Below the pieces are notes generated by a model. That model did not search any database. It had not been told where the DNA came from and was given only the letters and a program-made list of their open reading frames with translations. Positions 15,906 to 24,700 of a stretch of DNA of 49,337 nt are shown piece by piece. How positions within the stretch are numbered: the first letter of the stretch is position 1; every line of letters starts with the position of its first letter. A program made the position numbers and the translations under genes. Origin of the DNA: JBIOJM01 sp044450785 (GTDB lineage: Bacteria > Planctomycetota > Planctomycetia > Isosphaerales > Isosphaeraceae); NCBI GenBank assembly GCA_044450785.1, contig JBIOJM010000024.1, positions 1-49,337 on the forward strand, read 5' to 3'.

Positions 15906-17237
15906 GTGGCCGGGCGGCTCCGCCTGGCTCAAGGTCACAACGCCTTGGTAGACCTCCGTTTCGGAACACCGAACTTGAAACGCGACAACGACCCTCCCGT
16001 TCCGTCGCCGTCTCCGCCGGAGGCATCACCGCGGAAGCGGGCCCCCGAGCGGCAGGACGGAGGACGGAGGACGGAGGACGCAAGTAACCCCCGGACGGTC
16101 GTCCGCGACCTGGTCCGAGACGAGGTCGTGCTCTCGGCGCACACGTGGGTCGTGAAGGTCGGCACGAGCGTCTTGACGGGCCCGGATGGGACGCTCGATC
16201 CGGCTCGAATCGATCACCTGGCCGAGCAGATCAGCATGGTGATGGACAGCGGGCGGAAGGTGGCGCTGGTCAGCTCGGGCGCGGTCGGAGCGGGGATGGG
16301 ACAGCTCGGGTGGAAACGCCGGCCCGAGAACCTTCGCCAGCTCCAGGCGGCCGCCGCGGTCGGCCAGGCCTACTTGATCCGGGCATACGACGAAGGACTG
16401 CGCCGCCATCGCCGCCATGCCGCTCAACTGCTGTTGACCCATGAAGACTTCGACAGCCGGCCCCGCTACCTCAACATGAGGAACACGCTCCACGCACTCT
16501 TCGAGTGCGACGCCGTGCCGATCATCAACGAGAATGACACGATCAGCGTCGACGAGATCAAGGTGGGCGACAATGACCAGCTCGCCGCAATGGTGACCAA
16601 CCTGCTGCAGGCGCCTCTCCTGGTGGTCCTGAGCGTGGTCGACGGGCTCTACCGGAGCCATTCGCCCGACTCGGAAGAGCGCGACGTCGTGCCGGTCGTG
16701 CCCCAGATCGACGACGAGGTGCTGGCCATGGCGGGCACGGGCCGCAGCTCGCTGGGGACCGGAGGGATGCAGAGCAAGCTGGCGGCGGCGCGGCTGGTGA
16801 CGCAGGCGGGGGGCTCGGTGATCATCGCATCGGGGACCCAGGCCAACCCGCTGACGCGGATCCTGGCCGGCGAGCCGGTGGGCACCCTCTTCCTGGCTCA
16901 CGGCGCGCGGCATCGCGCCCGTAAACGCTGGATCGGACTGACCGCCCGGCCCCGCGGGCATTACGTCGTCGACGACGGCGCGCGCCAGGCGCTCGAATCC
17001 GGCTCGAAGAGCTTGCTCGCCATCGGCATCCTCGAGGTGGCCGGCGAGTTCGAGAAGGGCGATGTCGTCGGGATTCGCGACCTCAGAGGACAGGAGTTCG
17101 CCCGCGGGCTCACCAATTACGCGACTCCCGACGCGCTCCGCATCCGCGGCTTGCGCACCCGGGAGGCACGCCAGGCTCTCGGCTCCGCACTCTATGATGA
17201 GGTCGTCCATCGCGACAACCTGGCGCTCATCGTCTGA
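15906..17237 (+). CDS. proB: Glutamate 5-kinase with PUA domain
   Basis: Phosphorylates glutamate in the first step of proline synthesis. The amino-acid kinase domain begins at 'VVKVGTSVLTG' (about residue 80 of this frame) and includes 'SSGAVGAGM', 'NENDTISVDEI' and the 'GTGGMQSKLAAA' motif. A C-terminal PUA domain follows from about residue 340. The frame opens with GTG at 15906, but the first ~60 residues are low-complexity Pro/Arg-rich and unlike the family. An in-frame GTG at 16128 gives 369 residues, close to the usual length, though similarity may begin slightly before it ('DLVRDEVV'). The start is therefore uncertain. The stop codon is the first base-pair of a strong palindrome shared with the convergent gene. 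Confidence 0.93.
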   Translation: MAGRLRLAQGHNALVDLRFGTPNLKRDNDPPVPSPSPPEASPRKRAPERQDGGRRTEDASNPRTVVRDLVRDEVVLSAHTWVVKVGTSVLTGPDGTLDPARIDHLAEQISMVMDSGRKVALVSSGAVGAGMGQLGWKRRPENLRQLQAAAAVGQAYLIRAYDEGLRRHRRHAAQLLLTHEDFDSRPRYLNMRNTLHALFECDAVPIINENDTISVDEIKVGDNDQLAAMVTNLLQAPLLVVLSVVDGLYRSHSPDSEERDVVPVVPQIDDEVLAMAGTGRSSLGTGGMQSKLAAARLVTQAGGSVIIASGTQANPLTRILAGEPVGTLFLAHGARHRARKRWIGLTARPRGHYVVDDGARQALESGSKSLLAIGILEVAGEFEKGDVVGIRDLRGQEFARGLTNYATPDALRIRGLRTREARQALGSALYDEVVHRDNLALIV

Positions 17238-17667
17238 AAGGGGATAAGTCCAATTACCGTGTAATTGGACTTATCCCCTTTTTCCGACGTGTACGGGGTC
17301 TTCGGGTGCCCCAGGACCGGGTTGAACGAGCCGGTGCCGACCATGAGCATTTCGCGGACACCCGGCCCGAACGGGAGGATCCGGGTGATGATGTCGACCA
17401 CGGCATTGCATCCGCGCTCGGCGGCCTCCGCCTCAAGCCGCTCCAGGGCCAGGTGGCGGGTGTGGTTGTACATATTCGAGAATTCCTTGACTGGGTGATG
17501 CTGCCGATCTCTCCGCCTGAGAGCATCTTGAGCCCGCTGGTGATCCCCCGGACAAATCCCAGCGAGTGGACGCTGTTACCCACGACGATGTTGCCGGGAG
17601 CATACCCCTTCTGCGCCAAACAGTAGATTTCGTTGCCCGAGAGACCCGTCATCAACATGGCCATCAA
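17192..17667 (-). pseudogene. Frameshifted YbjQ/UPF0145-like heavy-metal-binding-domain gene
   Basis: The N-terminal part (from TTG 17667 or ATG 17664) reads 'GYAPGNIVVGNSVHSLGFVRG...GGEIGSITQ', the first half of the YbjQ fold. The second half, 'MYNHTRHLALERLEAEAAERGCNAVVDI' style, is in another frame (from about 17473 down). One base is missing near 17499-17505, where 'CACCCAGTCAAGG' would need an extra base to read on into 'VKEFSNMY'. The C-terminal frame then runs into the 17237-17281 palindrome. Either the gene is decayed or the assembly has an indel. YbjQ proteins are small pentameric proteins of unclear role. Confidence 0.72.
17237..17281. terminator. Perfect 21-bp palindrome, bidirectional terminator-like
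   Basis: Two 21-base arms (17237-17257 and 17261-17281) are exact complements around a three-base CGT loop, with A-runs and T-runs at the two ends. It sits between convergent proB and the YbjQ-like gene, where a two-way rho-independent terminator would be expected. Nineteen bases of its right arm plus T's recur at 40205-40223, so it is also a dispersed repeat. Confidence 0.75.
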
Positions 17668-18015
17668 CTCCCTCTGTCGCCCTGGGAGGCTGCAGCGAGG
17701 AACATCCCGTTCGATCCAGGACCAGTCCGTCCAGTGACCACATCATCGCCCAGGAGACATCGTCTGGAAAGTCATTCGTAGGGAAGCGGCATGAGATTCT
17801 GCTCGACCTCAAAACGTCATCGGTTTTCGCGCTCCGCCGCAACGGCGCCCCCGTTGCCATTGCACGAAATTCGGGTTATGGTGGGTGCGAGCGTCATGTC
17901 CACTCTGCTTGGACAGTTCGTGTTGTTGATGAGTTATTGGGCGACCGATCGGTCTGCCGTCAATGGCACTTTCGACGAACACCAGACTGGTGCAACCTTT
18001 GTGGGAGGATCTGCG
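17668..18015. other. Intergenic region upstream of the 18016 gene
   Basis: About 350 bases between divergent starts. The frame of the 18016 gene stays open upstream to 17791, but the extra residues precede an obvious signal peptide and the ribosome-binding site, so they are not counted as coding. No clear promoter or RNA was recognised. Confidence 0.5.
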
Positions 18016-19134
18016 ATGACACGAGGAAATCGATGGGCGGCCGCCCTGGCGATCGCGCTGGCCGCGGGACAGTGGGCGTCGGCCCAGGCGCAGTATGGCT
18101 ATTACCCGCGTGGCTACGGCGGGGCCGGCTGGGGCGGCTGGGGCGGCGCTCAGACCCCGCAGAGCAGCATGGCCCGAGGCATGGGGGTTTACGCCGCCGG
18201 TGCCGGTATGTACAACGAGCAGACCGCCCAAGCCCGCTCGATCAACGCCGACACCACCATGCGCTTCAACGAGTACATGTACCAGTCGTCTCAGGTCGCC
18301 GCGAAGAAGCACCAACAGATGTTGGCCAAGGACAAGTCGCTGACCAACGAGGCATATAACCAGATCAATGATCGGATCCGCAATCACCCGGATCGCCATG
18401 ACATCGAAGCGGGCGACGCATTGAACTCGGCCGTGGAGGAGATTGACGACCCGAGGGTCTACACCAGGACCCTGACGAGGGGCAGAGTCAAGATCGGCGG
18501 CGACATGATTCGTAACATCCCGTTCCGATATGCGCCCGGTTGCATCACGGTGAGTATTCACCAGCTCACCCAGGACCCACCGCCGCCGGCACTCATGACT
18601 TCGAACTTCGACGACGATCGCGCCGCGTTCAAGAGTCTGGGCCAGGAGATCCGCAAGAGCCTCGACGAGGGCGACAAGCCCAATCCGGCGACCGTCCGGA
18701 AGGCCCTCAAGGTGATCAACGCCGCGGAGGCCAAGGCCGACATGATTCTGCCCAGGAACACCAAGGATCGCAACGACGTCGACAAGTACTTGAAAGCCCT
18801 GCACGGCCTGATCGGCATGCTCGATACGCCCAGCCTCGAGATCCTGCTCGCGGGCGTGGAGAAGCACCCCGAGGCGACTCTCGCTGACCTGCTGGCGTTC
18901 ATGAGCTCGTTCAACCTCCGCTTTGGCGAGGCCAAAACTCAACCCCAGCGGGCCGTGTATGGCGCGCTCTACCCAATGCTGGTGGATTTGCGCACCGAGG
19001 TCGAGGCGGCGCTGGCCGGCGTCCCCGCTCCGAAACCGCAAAGCGGCGCGGTGGGAGAGTTCTTCTCGGGGATGGATTACCAGGACCTTCAGAAGAAAGC
19101 CCCTGCTCCGCCTCAGCCCGGCGGGCGAAGGTGA
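18016..19134 (+). CDS. Secreted planctomycete hypothetical protein
   Basis: The start at ATG 18016 follows GTGGGAGGAT, a good ribosome-binding site, and gives a signal peptide: a basic MTRGNR, a hydrophobic Ala/Leu core and cleavage near 'ASAQAQ'. The mature 372-residue product opens with a Gly/Tyr-rich stretch ('YGYYPRGYGGAGWGGWGG') and continues as mostly helical sequence. Its central and C-terminal part (from 'GDALNSAVEEIDDPRV') is paralogous to the convergent gene at 19570-20298: both share the 'REIPF/RNIPF...SEAIT/GCITVS' and 'AFMNSHNLRFG/AFMSSFNLRFG' patterns. The family is recurrent in planctomycetes, but I know of no assigned function. Location is inferred to be periplasmic or extracellular. 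Confidence 0.8.
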   Translation: MTRGNRWAAALAIALAAGQWASAQAQYGYYPRGYGGAGWGGWGGAQTPQSSMARGMGVYAAGAGMYNEQTAQARSINADTTMRFNEYMYQSSQVAAKKHQQMLAKDKSLTNEAYNQINDRIRNHPDRHDIEAGDALNSAVEEIDDPRVYTRTLTRGRVKIGGDMIRNIPFRYAPGCITVSIHQLTQDPPPPALMTSNFDDDRAAFKSLGQEIRKSLDEGDKPNPATVRKALKVINAAEAKADMILPRNTKDRNDVDKYLKALHGLIGMLDTPSLEILLAGVEKHPEATLADLLAFMSSFNLRFGEAKTQPQRAVYGALYPMLVDLRTEVEAALAGVPAPKPQSGAVGEFFSGMDYQDLQKKAPAPPQPGGRR

Positions 19135-19569
19135 GCCGCTTCGCTTAAGCGCGCGAGAACATCAGGTTGGCCGAACCGGGTCGGCGGGCTTTGCCCAGGC
19201 GAACTCGCCGACCCGACGTGAGCCGGTCGCGATCCGAACGATCCTCTTCTTCCATCCTTATGTGGCTCCCCGCCGAGCCCGGTCGGCGGGTAATGCTCAG
19301 TGTCTTAGCGCGGTTCCGACTCGCGTGGCCGACGGGCCGATACCAACCCGACGCGCAAGCGAGGGAATTCGCACCGGAATCCTCGCTTGCGCTTCGGGTT
19401 GGTATGACGGACATGGCTTCCGCCCAGTGCGCAGGCCGTGTGCAAACCGCTCTAGCGTGGGAGGAGCTTGAACTCAGGGCTGGCTGGGCGGCGGATCGAG
19501 GATCGGCCGCCCAATTCTCCATTTCTCCCGGCTCACTCGCGTCCAGCACGATCCGATCCCGAAGCTCGG
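19135..19569. other. Intergenic region with repeats between convergent paralogues
   Basis: No gene is supported. It holds hairpin repeat copy B (19341-19404) and its shared flank (about 19305-19340). A CGGGTCGGCGGGCTTTGCCCAGGCGAACTCGCCGACCCG-like inverted repeat lies near 19179-19218 and may be a further intergenic hairpin or terminator. Confidence 0.55.
19341..19404. repeat. Dispersed hairpin repeat, copy B
   Basis: The sequence begins TACCAACCCGACGCGCAAGC and ends CGCTTCGGGTTGGTA. It is the same element as 12155-12223 in the opposite orientation; about 35 bases of flank (around 19305-19340, matching the complement of about 12224-12258) are also shared. Confidence 0.78.
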
Positions 19570-20298
19570 TTATTGGGTGCGGGAATGCGCGTCGAGCTGA
19601 TCCCAGCTCATCCCTTTGAATGCCTGCTTCGCAGCCGACTTCAGACCTTGCCCGGTCCGGTCCGGGGTGGACGGCGTGGCACTTTCGGTGATGACCTCGT
19701 CGCGGATCGCCGTGAGGATCGGAACGAGCCGGGTGTAGATTCCGATCTGCCGATCCGACGTGGCCGCCCCGAAGCGAAGATTATGAGAGTTCATGAAGGC
19801 GACCAGTTCCCCGACAGTCCTCTCGTCCGTGTCGTCGAGCTTCGCGAGGAACGCCTTCATGCTCGGGTCGTTGAGCAACCTGGTCAGGCTGGCCATCGTG
19901 GTGAAGTAATCGAGAGCATCCTGGTAGCCGGCCACGTAGTCGGCGGAGGTGTTCTTGAACTTGGCCCGGAAGTTCGTGACCGCGTCGTTGATTCGCTTAC
20001 AGGTCGCCTTGGAGACGGTTCCCTTGGCGTCTTCCTCGAGCGCGGGCACAACGGCCGCGTGCAGGGCATTGCGCTCCTCGACGTACTTCGGGTCCATGAG
20101 CGGGCCAGGTAGCGAATCCTTTCCGGTCATCTCGTCGATGCAGGACGTAATGGCTTCGGAGTCCCACTCGAACGGGATTTCCCGGATCGCGCTCGAGCTG
20201 AGCGGGGTTTTCGACCGGACCGACTTCACCGCGGCAGGGTCGGAGTCGAGGACCTGAGCGAGCAGGTTGTTGAGCGTGGTCCCGTCCCTCAGATCCAT
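19570..20298 (-). CDS. Paralogue of the 18016 protein, lacking signal peptide
   Basis: A 242-residue product similar along its length to the C-terminal two thirds of the 18016 protein: 'NNLLAQVLDSDP' against 'NSAVEEIDDPRV', 'IREIPFEWDSEAIT' against 'IRNIPFRYAPGCIT', and 'GELVAFMNSHNLRFGAA' against 'DLLAFMSSFNLRFGEA'. It lacks the signal peptide and Gly/Tyr-rich N-terminus, and no in-frame upstream extension supplies them. It is therefore either a cytosolic version or a 5'-truncated copy. Function is unknown. The gene converges on its paralogue across a repeat-filled gap, consistent with an inverted duplication followed by decay. Confidence 0.68.
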   Translation of the reverse strand: MDLRDGTTLNNLLAQVLDSDPAAVKSVRSKTPLSSSAIREIPFEWDSEAITSCIDEMTGKDSLPGPLMDPKYVEERNALHAAVVPALEEDAKGTVSKATCKRINDAVTNFRAKFKNTSADYVAGYQDALDYFTTMASLTRLLNDPSMKAFLAKLDDTDERTVGELVAFMNSHNLRFGAATSDRQIGIYTRLVPILTAIRDEVITESATPSTPDRTGQGLKSAAKQAFKGMSWDQLDAHSRTQ

Positions 20299-20508
20299 TC
20301 TAGAATCTTGCTCAAATCATACGATCTCGCGCGTTCGCGATACAGGGGTTGCGTGTGCGGACTTGGTGATCCACCATTGCTCCGCCTTCTCGGCGTCCCA
20401 ATCACCGACCGATTCGCACGAGGCTCTTCGAACCGAGTCCCTGATCGTATGATGCTCTCGATCGCCGCGGGAAGATCTCTCACACTCCGGCCGCGCCGGA
20501 CTTACCCG

Positions 20509-20865
20509 TTAGAAAAGGGCGACCAGTATTCCCAGCAAGAGAAGCGTCCAGAAGATGACACCCTCGTCGAACCTGGCCATCAGCTTGAAATAGAGGGTCG
20601 AGAGCACCAGGGTCTCGATGAGCCACACAACCCATTGAGTCAAGCCTGTCGTCCGGCTGAGCGCGAGTTCCCACGCCCGCCCCGGCACGATGTCCTGCCC
20701 CTGCCAGCTCACCAGGAACGCGTAACTGAGGAACGCCACAGCGGCCGTGTAGAGGACTCCCAGGAAAAGAAAGTGGTCCTTCAGCAAGTCGGCTTTGATC
20801 TGGGCACGGACCAGACTGAAGAAAAACGTAATCTTGATAAAGAAATAATAAACGGTGAAGGTCAT
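20509..20865 (-). CDS. Small membrane protein of unknown function
   Basis: A 118-residue hydrophobic protein starting MTFTVYYFFIKITFFF, with three to four predicted membrane segments (about residues 5-20, 33-53, 75-95 and 100-117) and the short polar link 'RAQIKADLLKDH'. The style matches a recurrent small planctomycete membrane protein, but I cannot name a function. Base composition is lower in GC at the N-terminal end than its surroundings because of many Phe/Tyr codons. The neighbours give no clue. Confidence 0.65.
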   Translation of the reverse strand: MTFTVYYFFIKITFFFSLVRAQIKADLLKDHFLFLGVLYTAAVAFLSYAFLVSWQGQDIVPGRAWELALSRTTGLTQWVVWLIETLVLSTLYFKLMARFDEGVIFWTLLLLGILVALF

Positions 20866-21737
20866 CGGTTTTCACCCGTCCGCCACCGGGACAGTCTCGA
20901 GTGAAATTCGTCTTGGGGGAAAATCAGCGATGATCGACTGAGGCGGACATGCCGGTGCCGGAGTTTCCCGCGATCTTGCTGCGCGTGTGCTGGCGGCTCA
21001 AAGGTCAACTCAGCCGTTATTCAATCGGAAAGGCCTGCTCGGGTCAACAAAAAAACGGAGACTTCTCGCTGATCGCCACTGCCCGGACCCCCTCACCCGG
21101 CCTACGGCCGTCCTCTCCCCGCGGGGGCGAGGGAAAGACGCGAGCGCCCGCGGCTTCCTGACCTGGCCTGGCGATCGGGAGCGACGGGCCTCTTGGTCGT
21201 CGTCGAGGTGGTCCCGGCGGTCTTCGAGTCGCCGCGAATGCGGCCGCGGCTGTCGGCCCCGCGGAAAACTCCAAGCTGGCCCGGTCACACCCCCAGTAGA
21301 AGAAGGAGGTGAGAGCGAAGCGGGGCGCGCCGATCCCGACCGAAGTACCCCACGATCAGGCTCACAGGGAAGTCCAAGGTGCCACGCGTGCTTCCAGCAC
21401 GCTGCCGATCCGCGGGTCCCGATCCGAAGAGGTGTCCAGATCGCTAACGTCCGTTCAGAAAATGGTTTAGGTTCTCCGTTCCAGTAAAACCAGGGCAAAC
21501 ATGTAAGGTTTCGAGCCGTTCTGGAATATCCATTGATAGTCGCTCTGGGTTGAGCATTCGATCGTGAGAAGAGCGTTCCGGATCTGAAAACCGGATCGTC
21601 GTGCGGGTCGGATCGTGAGAAGACGGCTCCAGGTCAGGTGAGTCTCGGCACCGGCCTCGGCGTCGCGGGAGGATCGTCCGCGCTCAGTGTGGCGGGGACG
21701 TCCCGCTGTAGGTTCTTGGCACCAAGGAGTTACACCC
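20866..21737. other. Long intergenic region before the giant adhesin gene
   Basis: No protein gene is supported over about 870 bases. It contains a dispersed 'CCTCACCCGGCC...GCGGGGGCGAGG' type repeat (about 21087-21133), and a GGAGACTTCTCGCTGA block at 21057-21072 also present at 12085-12100. A 12-base direct repeat ATCGTGAGAAGA (about 21562 and 21613) flanks a CCGGATCTGAAAACCGGATC hairpin. The last part is the leader of the giant gene, with AAGGAG about ten bases before the ATG. Confidence 0.5.
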
Positions 21738-24700
21738 ATGGCTCGCAAGTGGTTGCACCGTTTCGGGTCAAAGCAGGTGACGGCCACAGGTTTTCGGCCT
21801 CGCTCCGCGGAGCGGCGCAGGCGCCTCGAGTTTCGGGACCTGGTGGTTCAAGCTCTGGAAGACCGGACCTTGCTGGCTGTCAGCGCGATGGTGAGTTCTT
21901 CCGTGCTGGACGTGACCCTGAGCGCGGCCAACGACAGTGCGACGATCTCGTTCGACGGTACGAATGTTGATGTCAGCGGCACGGGCTACGGCGGAGGAGC
22001 ATTCAGCCCCGCGGCGTTCCCTTCCGGCCTCAGCGTTACCGGCAACAGCCTGTCCAACCAGAGCGTCGCCTTCAATAACCTCGGCAGCGTCGCCGCCCCG
22101 ATCAATCTCGGTCAGATGGTGACTGTCACCGACGTCACCGCCCTGACCGTCATCAATAGCGGCTTCAGTACGACGGGCAACGTCTCCTTTCAGATTGCCG
22201 ACAGCGAGACCGGCACGAGCAACCTGGCGGGCACGACGGGCCAGGCCAGTGCGCAGATCACCATCACGAGCTCCGAGATCGAGGGCGCGGGCATCACCAT
22301 CGACGCCGCCGGGACGATGACAGCCTCGACTAACGGCAACGGGGTCTTGGGTGCGAACCTGGCGAATGTGGATGTCGGCTCCAATGCGACCATCGCGGTC
22401 GACCCCACATCTCCGAGTACGGGCTCTCAGTTGATCGGCACGGGTGACGTCACGATCGCGGCGACTTCGACCGCCATGATCACCGCGGACGCGCCCGCCA
22501 ACGCACTGGGTTCCACCGGAGTCGACGCAGCGGACGCCAACTCGTCCGTCACCTCGATTGCCATCGCCCACCTCTCGGGCTCTGCAAGCGTCTCGGCGGG
22601 GGGCATCCTGTCCGTGACGGCGACCAATACCACGGGCGCCACGGCCGACGCGGACGGAACGGCCGCCGGTTCGAGCGCCGGGGGCGGCACGGCGGCCGTC
22701 TCGCTGGTCAATACCACGACCAAAGCCTACATCGACGGCAGCGCCACCGCCTCGGGGTCCACTGTCACCGTCTCGTCGACGTCGAACACGACGGCAACCA
22801 CCACCGCCAAGTCGACGGCTCTGGGCGCGACTCAAAATGATGCTTCGACCCAGACGGACCTGACGACTTACAACGCGAAGACGAGCGACGGGGCCGTGGG
22901 CGTTGTGGGCGCGGTGGCGGTGACCGACCTGACGCGGGACACCGAGGCGTACATTGCCTCGACCGGACAGATCACCGGCACGAGTGCGATCAACATCAAC
23001 GCGAGCTCGAGCACCAACGAGTCGACCACCGCCGACGGCAGCGCAACGACCGGCACCACAGGCGTTGGGGTCGCGGTCGCCATCGACCTCGCCCATGCGA
23101 CCAACGAGGCCTCGATCCAGGCGAACGCAAATCTTAGGGCGCCGGCGATTACTGTCCAGGCCCTCACGCCCGGCACCAACGGCTACGGTGCCCAGGCGAC
23201 GTCCGGGGCAGGCGGCACAAACGTCGGCGTGGCCGGTTCCGTGGCCATCAACCTCGTGTCCAACACCAGCGACGCAGCCGTCACGGCCGGCAACACGCTG
23301 ACAGTCTCCAGCGGCGACAACGTGACGCTGAATGCCCAGAACAACGTCACCGAGACGGCGTCGGCGCTTCCCTTCTCCGGGGGCGGCATGGGCTCGAACG
23401 TCGGCGTCGGGGCGTCGCTCGCCTTGAACGTTGCCACCAACACCGCGCAAGCCGACCTCGAAAACGCGGCGCAACTGACGGGCGCCCACGACTTGACTCT
23501 GGACGCCAGCTCCAACGACACGATGACCACGACGAGCACGACGGGGGCCACCTCGAAGAGCGGTGTCGCGGTCAGCCCCGCCGTGGCACTCTCGATCGCG
23601 GGCAACACCACCACGGCACAAGTCGGCAGCGGGACCGCCCTCACCCTGGGTGGCGCCCTGGCGGTGACGGCCACGCACACCGGCTCGACCACGAGCACCG
23701 CCGGCGGCTCCGCGGCCGGCAGCAGCGCCGCGGTCGGCGCCTCGGTGGCCATCACGATCGCCACCGACCAGACCACGGCCACCACAGCCAGCAACATCAC
23801 CGCTGCCGGCGACGTGTCCTTCGTGGCCACTGCCTCGGGCTCGAGCGCGGCCACCGGGACGGCCAGCGCCACCGGAGGAAATAACGACGACGGCAAGAAC
23901 GACGGTAAAGACACCAGCGGCAACAACGTCAACAGCCAGAACACGGCGCAGCGAAACTACGCCAACACGGAAAGCAATGCGATGCCTTCGGTTGGCGCCG
24001 GCAACTCGAGCGGCGCTGCGTCCACTCCGTCGGCCAGCACGTCCGACGGCCAGGTCAGCGTGGCGGCGGCCGTCACCGTCAACATCGCCGACAGCGAGGC
24101 CGATGCCACGATTCCCGGCGGTCTCTTCATCACGTCGACGGGCGGCGCGCTCTCACTCAGCGCCACCAACACCACGAGCGCCACCTCGACCGCCAGCGGC
24201 AACGCCTCGGGGAACGATCAGGTCGGCGTCGGCGCGGCAGTGGCCTTGAACCTGATCAATGCCTCGGACGAGGCGACGATCCAGTCGAGCATCGGCCAGC
24301 CCACGACGATCAACACCAAGGGCGTGTCGGTCAATGCGGGGATGACCGGCGCCGGCACTCCGATGAATTCGTTCACCGCGTCGGCGACCTCCGGAGCCGG
24401 TGGCAAAAAGGCGACCGTGGGCGTGGCCGGCTCGGTCGCGATCAACATCGTGAACGACACCAATCAAGCCCTGATCGAGACCGGCGCCTCGGTCACGGCC
24501 GGCGGCGGCAACGTCTCCTTGACCGCGGTGAACAACTCGGCCGACACCGCGACGGCCGTGCCCGCGACCACCAGCGGCGCCTCGGGCAGCGACGTCGGCA
24601 TTGGTGCGTCACTCGGCTTGAACATCATATCGGACACCACGGACTCGGAGGTTCAGGACGGTGCATCTCTGATCAACGCGGGCGGCGTGACGGTGACGGC

